Shown in pieces: positions 40,409-50,252 of a DNA stretch of 64,000 nucleotides (within the stretch, counting starts at the first letter, position 1; every line of letters begins with the position of its first letter). Under the pieces are notes generated by a model. That model worked only from the letters and a program-made list of their open reading frames with translations. It was not told the origin of the DNA and made no database searches. The translations under genes were made by a program, and so were the position numbers. This stretch comes from Lachnospiraceae bacterium (GTDB lineage: Bacteria > Bacillota > Clostridia > Lachnospirales > Lachnospiraceae): positions 1 through 64,000 of the forward strand of contig JAAWOU010000004.1 in assembly GCA_022799755.1 (NCBI GenBank), in the 5' to 3' direction.

Positions 40409-41554
40409 ATGAAGAATAGAAACCTTTCCCCTGAAAATCCCCGGCAGTCCCACAGGATACCGGAACTGGACATCATAGACCTGGAGCAGGAAAGCGGCTC
40501 CCCCGCTCCCCCGGACACAGAATCCGACCCGGAGGACAAGCCCAAGAAACGCGGCTTTTTCTCCCGTATCAATATCCACCTGGTGCTGCTGGCCGTGGTA
40601 TTGCTCTTCGTGGCCGGCATAATATACAAAATCATGAACTTCGGCGTGCGCGTGGATCTGGACGAAATCTTCGCGGACGGGCCGGGAGAATACAACGATT
40701 CCTACGATATGATCCTGCCCCTCCTGGACGACTCCCACAATCCCATATACAAGGACTTCAGCCAGGGCTCCAAGATTCTGGCCTTTGGGAACGCCCCCTT
40801 TGCCGACGACCGGGGGAGTGAGGACAGTCTCATAAGCCTGATGCAAAAGAAGACCGGCGCCACCATCTACAACTGTTCCGTCAGCGGAAGCTATCTGGCC
40901 ACGGACTGGCAGGAGCGGGATCTGGAGGACGCCCCCCAGGATCTCTTCAACGCATACTGGCTGTGCAACATTGCCGTGGGCAATCAGGAGGTCCGCGATG
41001 ACTATCTGCGGGCTCTGGAGATTCTGGGAGACCGGGCTCCCGGGGAGGCAAGGGAGGTCTATGACATATTGACCACCGTGGACCTGGCAGAGATAGACGC
41101 CATTGTCGTCATGTACGACGGCAGCGACTATCTGGCAGGGCGCGACATGTACGATCCCAATAATCCCACGAACATCTCCACTTTCGCCGGCAACACAGAG
41201 GCCATTATCGAATACATGAATTATCACGCTCCCCATGTGCGCATCATCGTCATGTCCCCGCCCTATGCCTTTGGCGTGGACGACAACGGAGAGTATGTCA
41301 GCAGCGATATCAAGCGCTACGGAAAGCAGGACGCGCTCAGCGTCTACGTAGTCCTGCAGTACGCTTCCTGCGTCGCCAGGAGCACTACTTTCGTGGACAA
41401 TCTGTACACCACGTTCAATGAAGATACCGCGAAAAAATATCTCACGGACAACGTGCATTTGAACCAGAAAGGCCGGGAGCGGGTGGCCGAGCGCTTCGCC
41501 TACGCGCTCAACTATTACAGCCAGCCCCGGAATACGGATACCCCCGCCGACTGA
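40409..41554 (+). CDS. Membrane-anchored SGNH/GDSL-like hydrolase
   Basis: TM INIHLVLLAVVLLFVAGIIYKIM; KILAFGNAPFADDRG; TDNVHLNQKGRERVAERFAYALN. Confidence 0.75.
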   Translation: MKNRNLSPENPRQSHRIPELDIIDLEQESGSPAPPDTESDPEDKPKKRGFFSRINIHLVLLAVVLLFVAGIIYKIMNFGVRVDLDEIFADGPGEYNDSYDMILPLLDDSHNPIYKDFSQGSKILAFGNAPFADDRGSEDSLISLMQKKTGATIYNCSVSGSYLATDWQERDLEDAPQDLFNAYWLCNIAVGNQEVRDDYLRALEILGDRAPGEAREVYDILTTVDLAEIDAIVVMYDGSDYLAGRDMYDPNNPTNISTFAGNTEAIIEYMNYHAPHVRIIVMSPPYAFGVDDNGEYVSSDIKRYGKQDALSVYVVLQYASCVARSTTFVDNLYTTFNEDTAKKYLTDNVHLNQKGRERVAERFAYALNYYSQPRNTDTPAD

Positions 41555-41556
41555 AA

Positions 41557-42342
41557 TCACTCCATATCCGGGATCATCAGCTCCTCATGAGGATCCCGGT
41601 AAATGGTGTATCCCTCCGCCTCTTTGAACCGTATCCAGCCGTAGTCCTCCGGATCCCCCATTACTTTCTGGCCCGGACGGAATATCACGTAATGGCAGCG
41701 GTATTCCCTCACCAGGGGAACCAGCGCCTCCATATCGATGACTTCTCTCTCCATCTCGTCCTTGAGGGGATGGAGGAAAAACCACTTCCCCATCGTCATC
41801 TCTCTGCCGTAGGGCATGCAGGTCACCGGCGAGTACTGGCGCACATGCTGGGTCAGTTCCAGCGGAAACACGGCCATGACCTCACGCCCGGGCACATTGA
41901 TTGCATCGCAGATCTCAACCACCGCGTCCGGCACATGGTAGATATTCTCCGCCCGGGAGAAAGACGGGCTGGCATAGATAAAGCTTCCGGACACCGCGAT
42001 CACCGCCCCCATGCACAGTCCCGCCGCCTCCGCGAAGCGTCTGCCCCGATTTCGGTTCAACTCCCCATATATACAGACGCAGCTGTAGGCAATCGTCACC
42101 GTCATGGGAAGCAGCCAAAGGACACGCCAGTATATCTCGTCCTCCGCCGTATAATAGACCAGCCTTGCGAACAGGGGATTAAAGAACAGCGCCAGAAGCG
42201 AAAGAGGCATGTAGAGAAAAAGAATCCTGACAGACTTCCTCTTTTCCGTCAGCCATAAATATACCAATGCACAAAGGTAACACGTTCCGATCAATCCGGT
42301 TCCCATATATCCCAGGAACGCCCTGCTCACTCCACTCCACAT
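41557..42342 (-). CDS. Multi-TM membrane protein with soluble C-terminal part
   Basis: LFLYMPLSLLALFFNPLFARLVYYT...YWRVLWLLPMTVTIAY; soluble C-term. Confidence 0.72.
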   Translation of the reverse strand: MWSGVSRAFLGYMGTGLIGTCYLCALVYLWLTEKRKSVRILFLYMPLSLLALFFNPLFARLVYYTAEDEIYWRVLWLLPMTVTIAYSCVCIYGELNRNRGRRFAEAAGLCMGAVIAVSGSFIYASPSFSRAENIYHVPDAVVEICDAINVPGREVMAVFPLELTQHVRQYSPVTCMPYGREMTMGKWFFLHPLKDEMEREVIDMEALVPLVREYRCHYVIFRPGQKVMGDPEDYGWIRFKEAEGYTIYRDPHEELMIPDME

Positions 42343-42352
42343 ATCTCCTCCA

Positions 42353-43423
42353 TCACTTCAGCAGCAAATACAAAAGCGCGCAGCCCCCGCAGGGAACGCA
42401 GCAGACCAGCATAGGCAGAAGCACCTTAATCCTTTTGTAGCACACGGCCGCGAACAGGCCGCCGCCCCCAATGGCCATGGATGCCAATAAGACGCCCAGC
42501 GTACTGCACAGACAGCCGGTCAGGCCGGCGGCTCCCAGCAGCACATAGAGCGGCGCAGGTATTTTTTCCTTTTCCTGCAGCTTCCGAAACAGCGTCAGCA
42601 GCAAAAACAATATAAAGGGAACCACGATACTCCCCAGCGTGGCCTTTCCCTGCCTGCTCCTGCCGATGAGAAACGTCTCCGATGTGTACACGGAATAATT
42701 CCCGAACAGTACCAAAATCTCCGTAAACAGCATGAACAGCGCCCGCTGCCCGCCCTGCTCCGGAAACAGAACCCGGCTGAACAGATAGTAAATCCCGTAG
42801 GCCATGGAAATCAGCACCACCGGCAGCACCACCTGGGCTACCACCACTGTCCGCACCCCTGACAGCCTGGCCAGAAAGGCGATCCAAATGGAAAAAGGCG
42901 CCAGCGCATGCCTGTAGTCCATCTCCATTCCCCCCTCCGCGTAAGGAGAGCGCTGGAACATTGCATCGGAGCTCTCAGCCAGAGAGGCCACCGAGACATA
43001 ATATGCGTCGTCCGCGTCGTCAAAGACCAGCAGCACCGCCTGCGCCAGCTGAAAAGCCAGAAGCGCCCCGAAAACCGCCCAGAGCAGCGCGTTTTCCCTG
43101 TGCTTTCTGTGCTTTCCCTGCCTCCTCTCCGGCCGAAAGGCCCGGGGATCTTCTTTTTTCCTGCGCCAGATCTCCAGGGCCGCCCCGCCTAAGGCCAATA
43201 CGGCCGCATACCCGGCGAACACCCACACAAGCCTGGTCAGACTCTGCTGTCTCAGAATCATGGGCACACTGATCACCTGGAAGCCCGCCCACAGCAGAAA
43301 CTGTCCGCTTACCCAGCGAAAGATCAGGCTCTTGCCCTCATGGTACGCCCCCGCGCACAGTCCGCCTGCAACCGCCGGAAGCGCCAGCATCAGAAGAATC
43401 AAAATCAATACTTGAACCGCCAC
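42353..43423 (-). CDS. Multi-TM membrane protein (DUF6077-like)
   Basis: Many TM segments; LFGNYSVYTSETFLIGRSRQGKATLGSIVVPFILFLLLTLF. Confidence 0.72.
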   Translation of the reverse strand: MAVQVLILILLMLALPAVAGGLCAGAYHEGKSLIFRWVSGQFLLWAGFQVISVPMILRQQSLTRLVWVFAGYAAVLALGGAALEIWRRKKEDPRAFRPERRQGKHRKHRENALLWAVFGALLAFQLAQAVLLVFDDADDAYYVSVASLAESSDAMFQRSPYAEGGMEMDYRHALAPFSIWIAFLARLSGVRTVVVAQVVLPVVLISMAYGIYYLFSRVLFPEQGGQRALFMLFTEILVLFGNYSVYTSETFLIGRSRQGKATLGSIVVPFILFLLLTLFRKLQEKEKIPAPLYVLLGAAGLTGCLCSTLGVLLASMAIGGGGLFAAVCYKRIKVLLPMLVCCVPCGGCALLYLLLK

Positions 43424-43430
43424 AGCACTC

Positions 43431-44648
43431 CTATTCCTTTCCGCCCGTCTCCCGGCCTGCCCCGGCTCCGCCGCAACGTCCGCTGCCCATGATGAGCAGA
43501 GGCCCTGCCAGCCATAATTCGTTGACGGCTATGGTCTGTCTGTAGTCCATCATGCCGGCTCCCCGCATGGTCAGCAGTATCACCAAAAGCCCTGACGCCA
43601 GGCAGCAGACCGCCGCGGCTCCAATGGCTCTTTTCCCGTTTCTCCCCCCGCGGGCCCCGCCTCTGCAAAACAGCTGAGCGATCCCCAGGAAAAACGAAAT
43701 CACCAGCATCCACACAAACCACCAGCATCCGTAATCCACATAGTTGCGCGTGAGGACAGGGGTGTGTTCCCGCATGACCTCATAGTTCCGGCCGCTGTAG
43801 GAGTCATATGCCGCCCCTGCCATCTGCAGGGGGAAAATCACGGGCGTCACCGCGTATCCCAGCACATCCCAGCCCATCTGGCGTATGATCATAGGTCCAT
43901 GATACTCCCATCCCACCTTTGCCATCTGCAGATAAAACTCTTTCGCTTTCTCCACACCCACCTGACTTTCCAGGCTCTCCTGGAAAAGTCGCATATCGCC
44001 GGGATGAAAGGTGGATTCCCACAATACCGAATCCGGTACGATCTGCATCTCCGGCTCGTACCGCTCATAGTCGTTCCAGAGGGTGGGCCATGCAAAGCGG
44101 GCGGCCAAAGCGCCCTCTATGCTGCGGCCCGGTATTTCCTCCCGGCCCGGATCCATGATTCCGGACAGGCCCGCCAGGACCCCTGCGCAGGCCAGCGCCG
44201 TCACCAGGGGAACCGCTGCCCTTCTCTTTCGGATATTCAGCAAAGCCCACAGCAGCAGGAGAAAAAGCGTACCCTGTAAGGAAAAAGGCTGCAGGGACAG
44301 ATGACACTGTATGGCAAAAGGCATGGTCATAAACGCCAGGGCCCGCCACAGGGCAAAGACCGTCTCCCGGAGACGGAGCGCCTGGAGAAAAAGGTACCCC
44401 GCCGAAAATGCCGCCGCCAGCTGCAGGCAGTAGACCGCCCCGGCCTTCCCCCCCAAAAGCCTTACCAGCCCTCCGTACAGGGCAGACTCCGACTCCGCAA
44501 AGCTCGGAACCTGTCCGAAATTCCCCCATACCCAGCAGATTCCCAGGACAATCTGCACGCTGAAGCCTATGAATAGCATTCCTTTCAGCACCGCGCACAC
44601 GTACGGCGCTGCCTTTCTCACATATCCCATGGGCACTCCCACCGCCAA
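43431..44648 (-). CDS. Multi-TM membrane protein, GT-C-like
   Basis: Multiple hydrophobic spans and extracytoplasmic-looking loops; no catalytic motif identified. Confidence 0.65.
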   Translation of the reverse strand: MAVGVPMGYVRKAAPYVCAVLKGMLFIGFSVQIVLGICWVWGNFGQVPSFAESESALYGGLVRLLGGKAGAVYCLQLAAAFSAGYLFLQALRLRETVFALWRALAFMTMPFAIQCHLSLQPFSLQGTLFLLLLWALLNIRKRRAAVPLVTALACAGVLAGLSGIMDPGREEIPGRSIEGALAARFAWPTLWNDYERYEPEMQIVPDSVLWESTFHPGDMRLFQESLESQVGVEKAKEFYLQMAKVGWEYHGPMIIRQMGWDVLGYAVTPVIFPLQMAGAAYDSYSGRNYEVMREHTPVLTRNYVDYGCWWFVWMLVISFFLGIAQLFCRGGARGGRNGKRAIGAAAVCCLASGLLVILLTMRGAGMMDYRQTIAVNELWLAGPLLIMGSGRCGGAGAGRETGGKE

Positions 44649-44653
44649 ATCCT

Positions 44654-45784
44654 TTACCGATAAAATTCCCCGACTTTTCCGCAGATATAGTCCACCTGTT
44701 CCAGTTCCAGTCCATAGTACATAGGCAGGCGCAGGAGGCGCTCGCTCTCCGCGGTGGTATATCTGTCCTCCCCGTGGAACCGGCCGAACATCCGGCCGGC
44801 CGGGGCCGTGTGGAGGGGTATATAATGGGATACCGCGTATATTTCATTCTTTTTCAGATAATCGATCAGCGCGGATCTCTCCTGGATATCCTTTGTCTTG
44901 ATGTAGAACATATGCGCATTGTGCACGCAGCCCTCAGGCACCACGGGCAGCTCAATCCGGCCGGCCCGGGCCAGCGGCTCCAGGGTCTCGTAATACCGCT
45001 TCCAGATTGCCAGCCTGGCGTCGTTGATCTCCTCCGCAATCTCCAGCTGGGCGTAGAGATAAGCCGCGTTCATATCGCTGGGCAGGTAGGACGAGCCGTA
45101 ATTGATCCAGGTGTACTTGTCCACCTGGCCCCGGTAGTATTTGGTGCGGTTGGTCCCTTTCTCCCGGATGATCTCCGCGTCCTCCACATATTTCCGGTCC
45201 CGGATCAGCAGCGCTCCGCCCTCTCCCATGCTGTAGTTCTTGGTCTCATGGAAGCTGAAGCATCCGAAGTCCCCTATGGTGCCCAAAGCCTTACCCTTGT
45301 ATGAGGCCATGATTCCCTGGGCCGCGTCCTCGATCACTTTCAGCCCGTGCCTCTGTGCGATGTCCATGATGGTGTCCATCTCGCAGGACACGCCGGCGTA
45401 ATGGACGGGCACGATGGCCTTGGTCCTCTCCGTCACCGCGTCCTCTATGAGCTTTTCGTCGATATTCATCGTGTCCGGCCTGATGTCCACGAACACGGGA
45501 ACCGCTCTGCGCAGCACAAAGGCATCCGCCGTGGACACAAAGGTATAGGCGGGCATGATGACCTCGTCCCCGGGGCCGATCTCCGGCACCAGCAGGGCAG
45601 CCAGCTCCGTGGCATGGGTGCAGGAAGTGGTCAGCAGACATTTCGCCGTGCCGGTCTTTTTCTCAATCCACTCATTGCATTTTTTCGTGTACGGCCCGTC
45701 GCCGCAGATCTTCTGATTCTTCACACACTCCCGAATATAGTCCATGGCCTTATCGGCACAGGGCGGCACATTAAAGTTTATCAT
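44654..45784 (-). CDS. PLP-dependent sugar aminotransferase (WecE/RffA-like, dTDP-4-amino-4,6-dideoxygalactose transaminase type)
   Basis: MINFNVPPCADKAMDYIRECV...GPYTKKCNEWIEKKTG...SCTHATELAALL...PAYTFVSTADAFVLRRAVPVFVDI...FSFHETKNYSMGEGGAL. Confidence 0.92.
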   Translation of the reverse strand: MINFNVPPCADKAMDYIRECVKNQKICGDGPYTKKCNEWIEKKTGTAKCLLTTSCTHATELAALLVPEIGPGDEVIMPAYTFVSTADAFVLRRAVPVFVDIRPDTMNIDEKLIEDAVTERTKAIVPVHYAGVSCEMDTIMDIAQRHGLKVIEDAAQGIMASYKGKALGTIGDFGCFSFHETKNYSMGEGGALLIRDRKYVEDAEIIREKGTNRTKYYRGQVDKYTWINYGSSYLPSDMNAAYLYAQLEIAEEINDARLAIWKRYYETLEPLARAGRIELPVVPEGCVHNAHMFYIKTKDIQERSALIDYLKKNEIYAVSHYIPLHTAPAGRMFGRFHGEDRYTTAESERLLRLPMYYGLELEQVDYICGKVGEFYR

Positions 45785-46749
45785 ACTGTCTTCCTCTCTT
45801 CTTTCTTGTTTTTGCCCATGTCTCCCAGCGTCCTGCTGATGATATATTTGGGACGTCCCTTGACTTCCTCGTAGATTCTGGCGATATAGTGGCCTATGAT
45901 CCCCAAGCTCAGCATCAGAAAGCCTCCGATGACCAGAATCAGCAGAATCACCGTGGTGAACCCCTCCACGGCGGTCCCCGACAGATATTTTACCAGCGTC
46001 TGAACGAACAGGACAATGCTGAACAAAAGCGCCAGCACCCCCATCACCGTCACCAGCTGCAGCGGCAATGTGCTGAAAGACGTGGCATTGGTGACGGCAT
46101 ATTTCATCAGGCTCAAAGAGGACCACTTGCTCTCCCCGAACTGCCTCTCCCTCACCTCGTAGGAGACATACTCCCTGCGGAATCCCGTCCAGAAGCTCAG
46201 GGCCCTGAAAAACGTGTTCCGCTCCGGCAGCCCCAGCAGCACATCCACCACTTTCCTGTCCAGAAGCTTAAAGTCCGAGGATGCGTTCATGTCCATCTTG
46301 ATCAGCCTGCTCATGATCCTGTAGAACAGGCCCGCCGAAAGCTTGTGGGGCAGGCTTTCCTTTCCCCTGTTCTCCTTGATGCCCTCCACCACCTCCGCGC
46401 CGTTTAGCCACAGCTTCCACATCTGCGGTATCACCTCCGGAGGGTGCTGCAGGTCGCAGTCCATGACGATGACAGCGTCCCCGGTGGCCAGCTGAAGCCC
46501 TGCGAAGATGGCGGCCTCCTTACCGAAATTGCGGGAAAATTCTGCCCCTATAATCCTCGGATTCTCCGCCGACGCTTTCAGCATCTCCTGAAAGGTGGCG
46601 TCCTTGGACCCGTCGCTGATGAAGACAAGTTCATATTCAATAGAATGTTCGGCCAGCAGCCCTGCCAAAACTTCGGCGGTATTGGAAATATTCTGCTCTT
46701 CGTTGTAGGCCGGCAGTACAATGGATAATAGCATCTGTATCTCTCCCAA
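45781..46749 (-). CDS. GT2, DPM1/GtrB-like polyprenyl-phosphate glycosyltransferase with C-terminal TMs
   Basis: LSIVLPAYNEEQNISNTAEVLAGLL...VIVMDCDLQHPPEVIPQMW...two C-terminal TMs. Confidence 0.93.
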   Translation of the reverse strand: MGEIQMLLSIVLPAYNEEQNISNTAEVLAGLLAEHSIEYELVFISDGSKDATFQEMLKASAENPRIIGAEFSRNFGKEAAIFAGLQLATGDAVIVMDCDLQHPPEVIPQMWKLWLNGAEVVEGIKENRGKESLPHKLSAGLFYRIMSRLIKMDMNASSDFKLLDRKVVDVLLGLPERNTFFRALSFWTGFRREYVSYEVRERQFGESKWSSLSLMKYAVTNATSFSTLPLQLVTVMGVLALLFSIVLFVQTLVKYLSGTAVEGFTTVILLILVIGGFLMLSLGIIGHYIARIYEEVKGRPKYIISRTLGDMGKNKKEERKTV

Positions 46750-46752
46750 ATA

Positions 46753-48294
46753 TCATCGCTGTATGTTTTCCGTCTTGATATACATGACTCCGTCCACCAC
46801 GCGGACCGAGTTCGGCCCCGGAAAGCTGTCCATGGCCATGTAGGCCTCGGATTCGTAGATATCAGCCATGACCTCCGCGGGCAGAATGTTCAGCGTGGCC
46901 CCCAGGTAATGCCTGATGAACAGCTGGTAATTCTTTCCCGTGTACAGGAGGCTGTCGCCGTTCATGCCTATCATGTTAGACGTGACGGCTCCCGTGATGT
47001 CCGTCAGGGGGAACTGTTCCTGGGATACCACGCCGATCATGGCGATGGGTATGCCCGGATAGTACCCTTCCGTCTGCTCGATTCTGTCCAGCAGCCGCAC
47101 GCAGTACGCGTAGGTCTTCTCATAGCGCTTCTGCAGATTGGAGTAGGCGATATTGTCCGCGACACTGTAGCAAAAGATCAGAACCCCTGCCGCCGCCAGC
47201 CCCAGCCATTCCACCCAGGCGCTTTTTCCCGCCCTGCTGATCAGAGCCACCGCTCCCACCGCGTACAGAACCCACTGATAACGCATCAGCAGATGGTAGT
47301 TCACTTCGGGTGAGATCAGCAGTATCACATTGGTGATCCCGGGCAGCAATACAAGCATCAACCCCATTATAGCGAATAGCGGCGGATTCTTCCAGCATTT
47401 TCTCTTCCCAATGGCAAAAAAGGCACAAAGCCCGGCCAGAGCGGCCAGAACGCAGCAGGCCGCCAGCGAAAACACATTGGTGAACAGCACGTTCCCCTTG
47501 AGGGAGAAAGCGAAGAAATCCCGGTACATTCCGCCTATGCCAGAAAGGAGTCCCCCTGACAGAAGTCCGCCCCCGCCCAGGCCGTCGATTCCCTGATAGT
47601 GATCCAGCTCTTTTCCCTGTATCCTCAAAAGCACCTGCAGGATGCCGAAGTAGAGTCCGGCCCCCAGCGCTCCCATGATAAGATAACGCATAGCCCCCCG
47701 CAGCCGCTCTCCCGGAGTCCGGCCCTCCTCCGCCAACAGCATCCACACGGCGTACACGGACAGTATCATGGCAAAGGACAGATACCCCTGATAGGTTCCC
47801 ATGCTGAAAGCCAGACAGAAAGCCCCGGGAACAAAGCCCCACCTGCTTTTTTTCGTAAAGAGCACCGAAAGCACTGCCAGCAGCAGCGCAAGCATATACC
47901 CGTCCAGGGTATATACATAGGCAAAGGTGGAGGCCAGCGCCGGAAAAGAAGCCAGCAGGCCGCCCACGAGCATCACCGCCCAGGTCTTGCGCACCTCCAG
48001 AATCTCGCACACGGCAGCGGCCCCGCAGCTTAAAAAGCCAAGCCCCAGAATGCCGATCAGCCAGGGCAGCGTAAAGTACGAAGAAAATCCGCAGGCCACT
48101 GACAGAAACCACCTGCCCGAGGTGATCATGTTCTGGTCAAAATACATGCTGTCCAGACCGTCATGGTTGGGAATGTCCGAGAGCAGGACCGGCATGTGGA
48201 TCAGCAGTCCCAACACAAAGCAGGTGAAAAAAGCCGTCTTCCACTCCCGCCTGATTTTGCCATACCATATTCCGAATGCCTGTGCCGGCGCCAT
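46753..48294 (-). CDS. GtrII-like glucosyltransferase-domain multi-TM protein
   Basis: IPNHDGLDSMYFDQNMITSGRWFLSVACGFSSYFTLPWLIGILGL; about 10 TMs; next to GtrB-like gene. Confidence 0.82.
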   Translation of the reverse strand: MAPAQAFGIWYGKIRREWKTAFFTCFVLGLLIHMPVLLSDIPNHDGLDSMYFDQNMITSGRWFLSVACGFSSYFTLPWLIGILGLGFLSCGAAAVCEILEVRKTWAVMLVGGLLASFPALASTFAYVYTLDGYMLALLLAVLSVLFTKKSRWGFVPGAFCLAFSMGTYQGYLSFAMILSVYAVWMLLAEEGRTPGERLRGAMRYLIMGALGAGLYFGILQVLLRIQGKELDHYQGIDGLGGGGLLSGGLLSGIGGMYRDFFAFSLKGNVLFTNVFSLAACCVLAALAGLCAFFAIGKRKCWKNPPLFAIMGLMLVLLPGITNVILLISPEVNYHLLMRYQWVLYAVGAVALISRAGKSAWVEWLGLAAAGVLIFCYSVADNIAYSNLQKRYEKTYAYCVRLLDRIEQTEGYYPGIPIAMIGVVSQEQFPLTDITGAVTSNMIGMNGDSLLYTGKNYQLFIRHYLGATLNILPAEVMADIYESEAYMAMDSFPGPNSVRVVDGVMYIKTENIQR

Positions 48295-48343
48295 CTCTCT
48301 CCACCGCCTTTCGCTCTATTTGTGATTTTGTGATTGCGCTGCT

Positions 48344-50203
48344 CTACCGATTGTCCCCCGGTTTCAGGGTGTCTATGATCTTTTGTACGATTTTCTCCCG
48401 GCCCGCCTCGTTGGGATGGAGCCCGTCCGCCGTGTACAGCTCCCAGTCCTCCTCCCTCTCATGGGGGTAGAAATCGTGATACAAATCCACCGCCTCCACC
48501 CCCAGCTCCCGGGCAAGCCCCAGCTCCGCGTTCACATAGTCCTCCAGAAACCCGCCGCCGTATTCGATCTCCTCGCAGGTCACCCCCTGGGCCGTATACC
48601 AGGCGTAGGCAGGGGTCACAAGCACGATCCGCACATCCGGATTCCGCTCCCGCAGATCCTTTACCGCGCTGCGGATAGCACCCAGAAAGCTGTATTCGTC
48701 GTAAGGGTCCAGTGGATTGTCAATGACCGCGCCCCCGTGATAGTCATTGAGGCCTTTTCCGATCAGTACCATCTCCACCCGGGAGAAGTCGATCTCTGCC
48801 AGCCCTGCAATGATTCCGGGGAAAGGCTCCGTGTTGCTCTCCCGAAGCCCGGCAGTCTGCTGTACCGTGAAATCCATCCCGCGGACGGCTTTGGCCAGAC
48901 CCGCAAGGGACATGGAACCCGTGGCGGAATCCTGCCGCCTCTCTTTCTCCAGCCTTGAGGCACAGGTCCCCCCCATGGAGGCATTGTAGACCGACATGTC
49001 CAGCGCCTGCGCCAGTCTGTCCGGAATGGCTTCCATGCCGCCGATGTCCGTGAACACGCTGTCCCCGAAGACCACTATGTCCGTCACCTGTCGGCCTCTC
49101 TGCCCACGGCCCTGAAAGGTGGCGCCGAACAGCAGCCCGAAGCCCAGCAGCGCCCCCAGCCCGCAGAAAAGCGTCTTTTTCGTCAGGGATTTTCTCAGGC
49201 TCCGCGCCAGGCGTTTCAGCCTGTAGTACCAGTAGAACCCCGGATCCGACTTTCGCTGCAGGGCGATCAGCCTCTGTTCCTCTTCTCCCACCCGCTCCTT
49301 GTAATAAGGGTTCTCCCAAAACTGCGGCCATCGCTTTGTGACCCCTCTGCGCAGTTCCCTCACAAAGGAGAGCTTCGGGTTTCTCACCCCCTGGAGATAG
49401 GAGAAAAGCGTCACCACATAGTAGAGCAATGTGTAGCAGTATTCGATCTCGGCCCCATATCGCTCCAGGAAGCCGCGCCTGCCGCACTCTTCGTAAAAAA
49501 TTTCCTCCGCCCGCATCCTGTCCCTGCACCGCTCCGGAGTGATGCGGTGCACCGTGGAGGCGTCGTGCTGATAGTAGTAGTACAGCGGCGCGTCCACCCG
49601 CTCGAAACGGGTAAAGTACAGAGACCACAGGGCCCCCGCGCAGTTGTCCTCATAGAAGATACCCTCCGGAAAACTTAAGCCGTTTTCCTGTATGACGCTT
49701 CGGCGGTAAATCTTCACCACCATGCTGCCCGGGCGCAGCAGGAGCTTCCTGTGCTTTTCCTGGTCCAGCGGGCCCGTCTGGTCCGCGGTGTTGTTCTCCA
49801 CCGTCTCTCCCGGCTCAAAGCCCTGCTTGGAGACCATGGTGTAGTCGCAGCCCACCATGTCGGCCCCGGTCTCCTCCGCTTTGGCAAGCAGCCTCTCGTA
49901 ATAGTCCGGCGTCACCCAGTCGTCGCTGTCCACAAAGCCGATCCACTCTCCCGACGCGGCTCTAAGCCCCTCATTCTTGGCGCCCCCCTGGCGTCTGTTC
50001 ACAGGATAGGTGATCACTCTCACCTTTCCAGGGTATCTCTCCTGATAAGCCCGCAGGATTTCCAGGGATCCGTCCGTGGAGGCATCGTCCACAGCGATAA
50101 TCTCGTAGTCCTTTGTGGTCTGGTTCACCAGAGAGTCCATACAGAATTTCAGTTTTCCCTCAGCGGCCATGTTATAGACCGGCACAATGACGCTTAAACG
50201 CAT
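48344..50203 (-). CDS. GT2 glycosyltransferase fused to membrane-tethered SGNH hydrolase domain
   Basis: N-term MRLSVIVPVYNMAAEGKLKFCMDSLVNQT...GFVDSDDWVTPDYYE; TM; C-term VVFGDSVFTDIGG...GKGLNDYHGG...ADGLHPNEAGREKI. Confidence 0.93.
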   Translation of the reverse strand: MRLSVIVPVYNMAAEGKLKFCMDSLVNQTTKDYEIIAVDDASTDGSLEILRAYQERYPGKVRVITYPVNRRQGGAKNEGLRAASGEWIGFVDSDDWVTPDYYERLLAKAEETGADMVGCDYTMVSKQGFEPGETVENNTADQTGPLDQEKHRKLLLRPGSMVVKIYRRSVIQENGLSFPEGIFYEDNCAGALWSLYFTRFERVDAPLYYYYQHDASTVHRITPERCRDRMRAEEIFYEECGRRGFLERYGAEIEYCYTLLYYVVTLFSYLQGVRNPKLSFVRELRRGVTKRWPQFWENPYYKERVGEEEQRLIALQRKSDPGFYWYYRLKRLARSLRKSLTKKTLFCGLGALLGFGLLFGATFQGRGQRGRQVTDIVVFGDSVFTDIGGMEAIPDRLAQALDMSVYNASMGGTCASRLEKERRQDSATGSMSLAGLAKAVRGMDFTVQQTAGLRESNTEPFPGIIAGLAEIDFSRVEMVLIGKGLNDYHGGAVIDNPLDPYDEYSFLGAIRSAVKDLRERNPDVRIVLVTPAYAWYTAQGVTCEEIEYGGGFLEDYVNAELGLARELGVEAVDLYHDFYPHEREEDWELYTADGLHPNEAGREKIVQKIIDTLKPGDNR

Positions 50204-50252
50204 TCCAATCTCCTTCAGGGCATTCCCTCCATCGCCTGCGCAAAATGCATTG

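Noticed and set aside
40364-41560. 398-aa minus-strand ORF
   Set aside because: Antisense to the SGNH gene, which has a TM, SGNH-like motifs and a sensible start.
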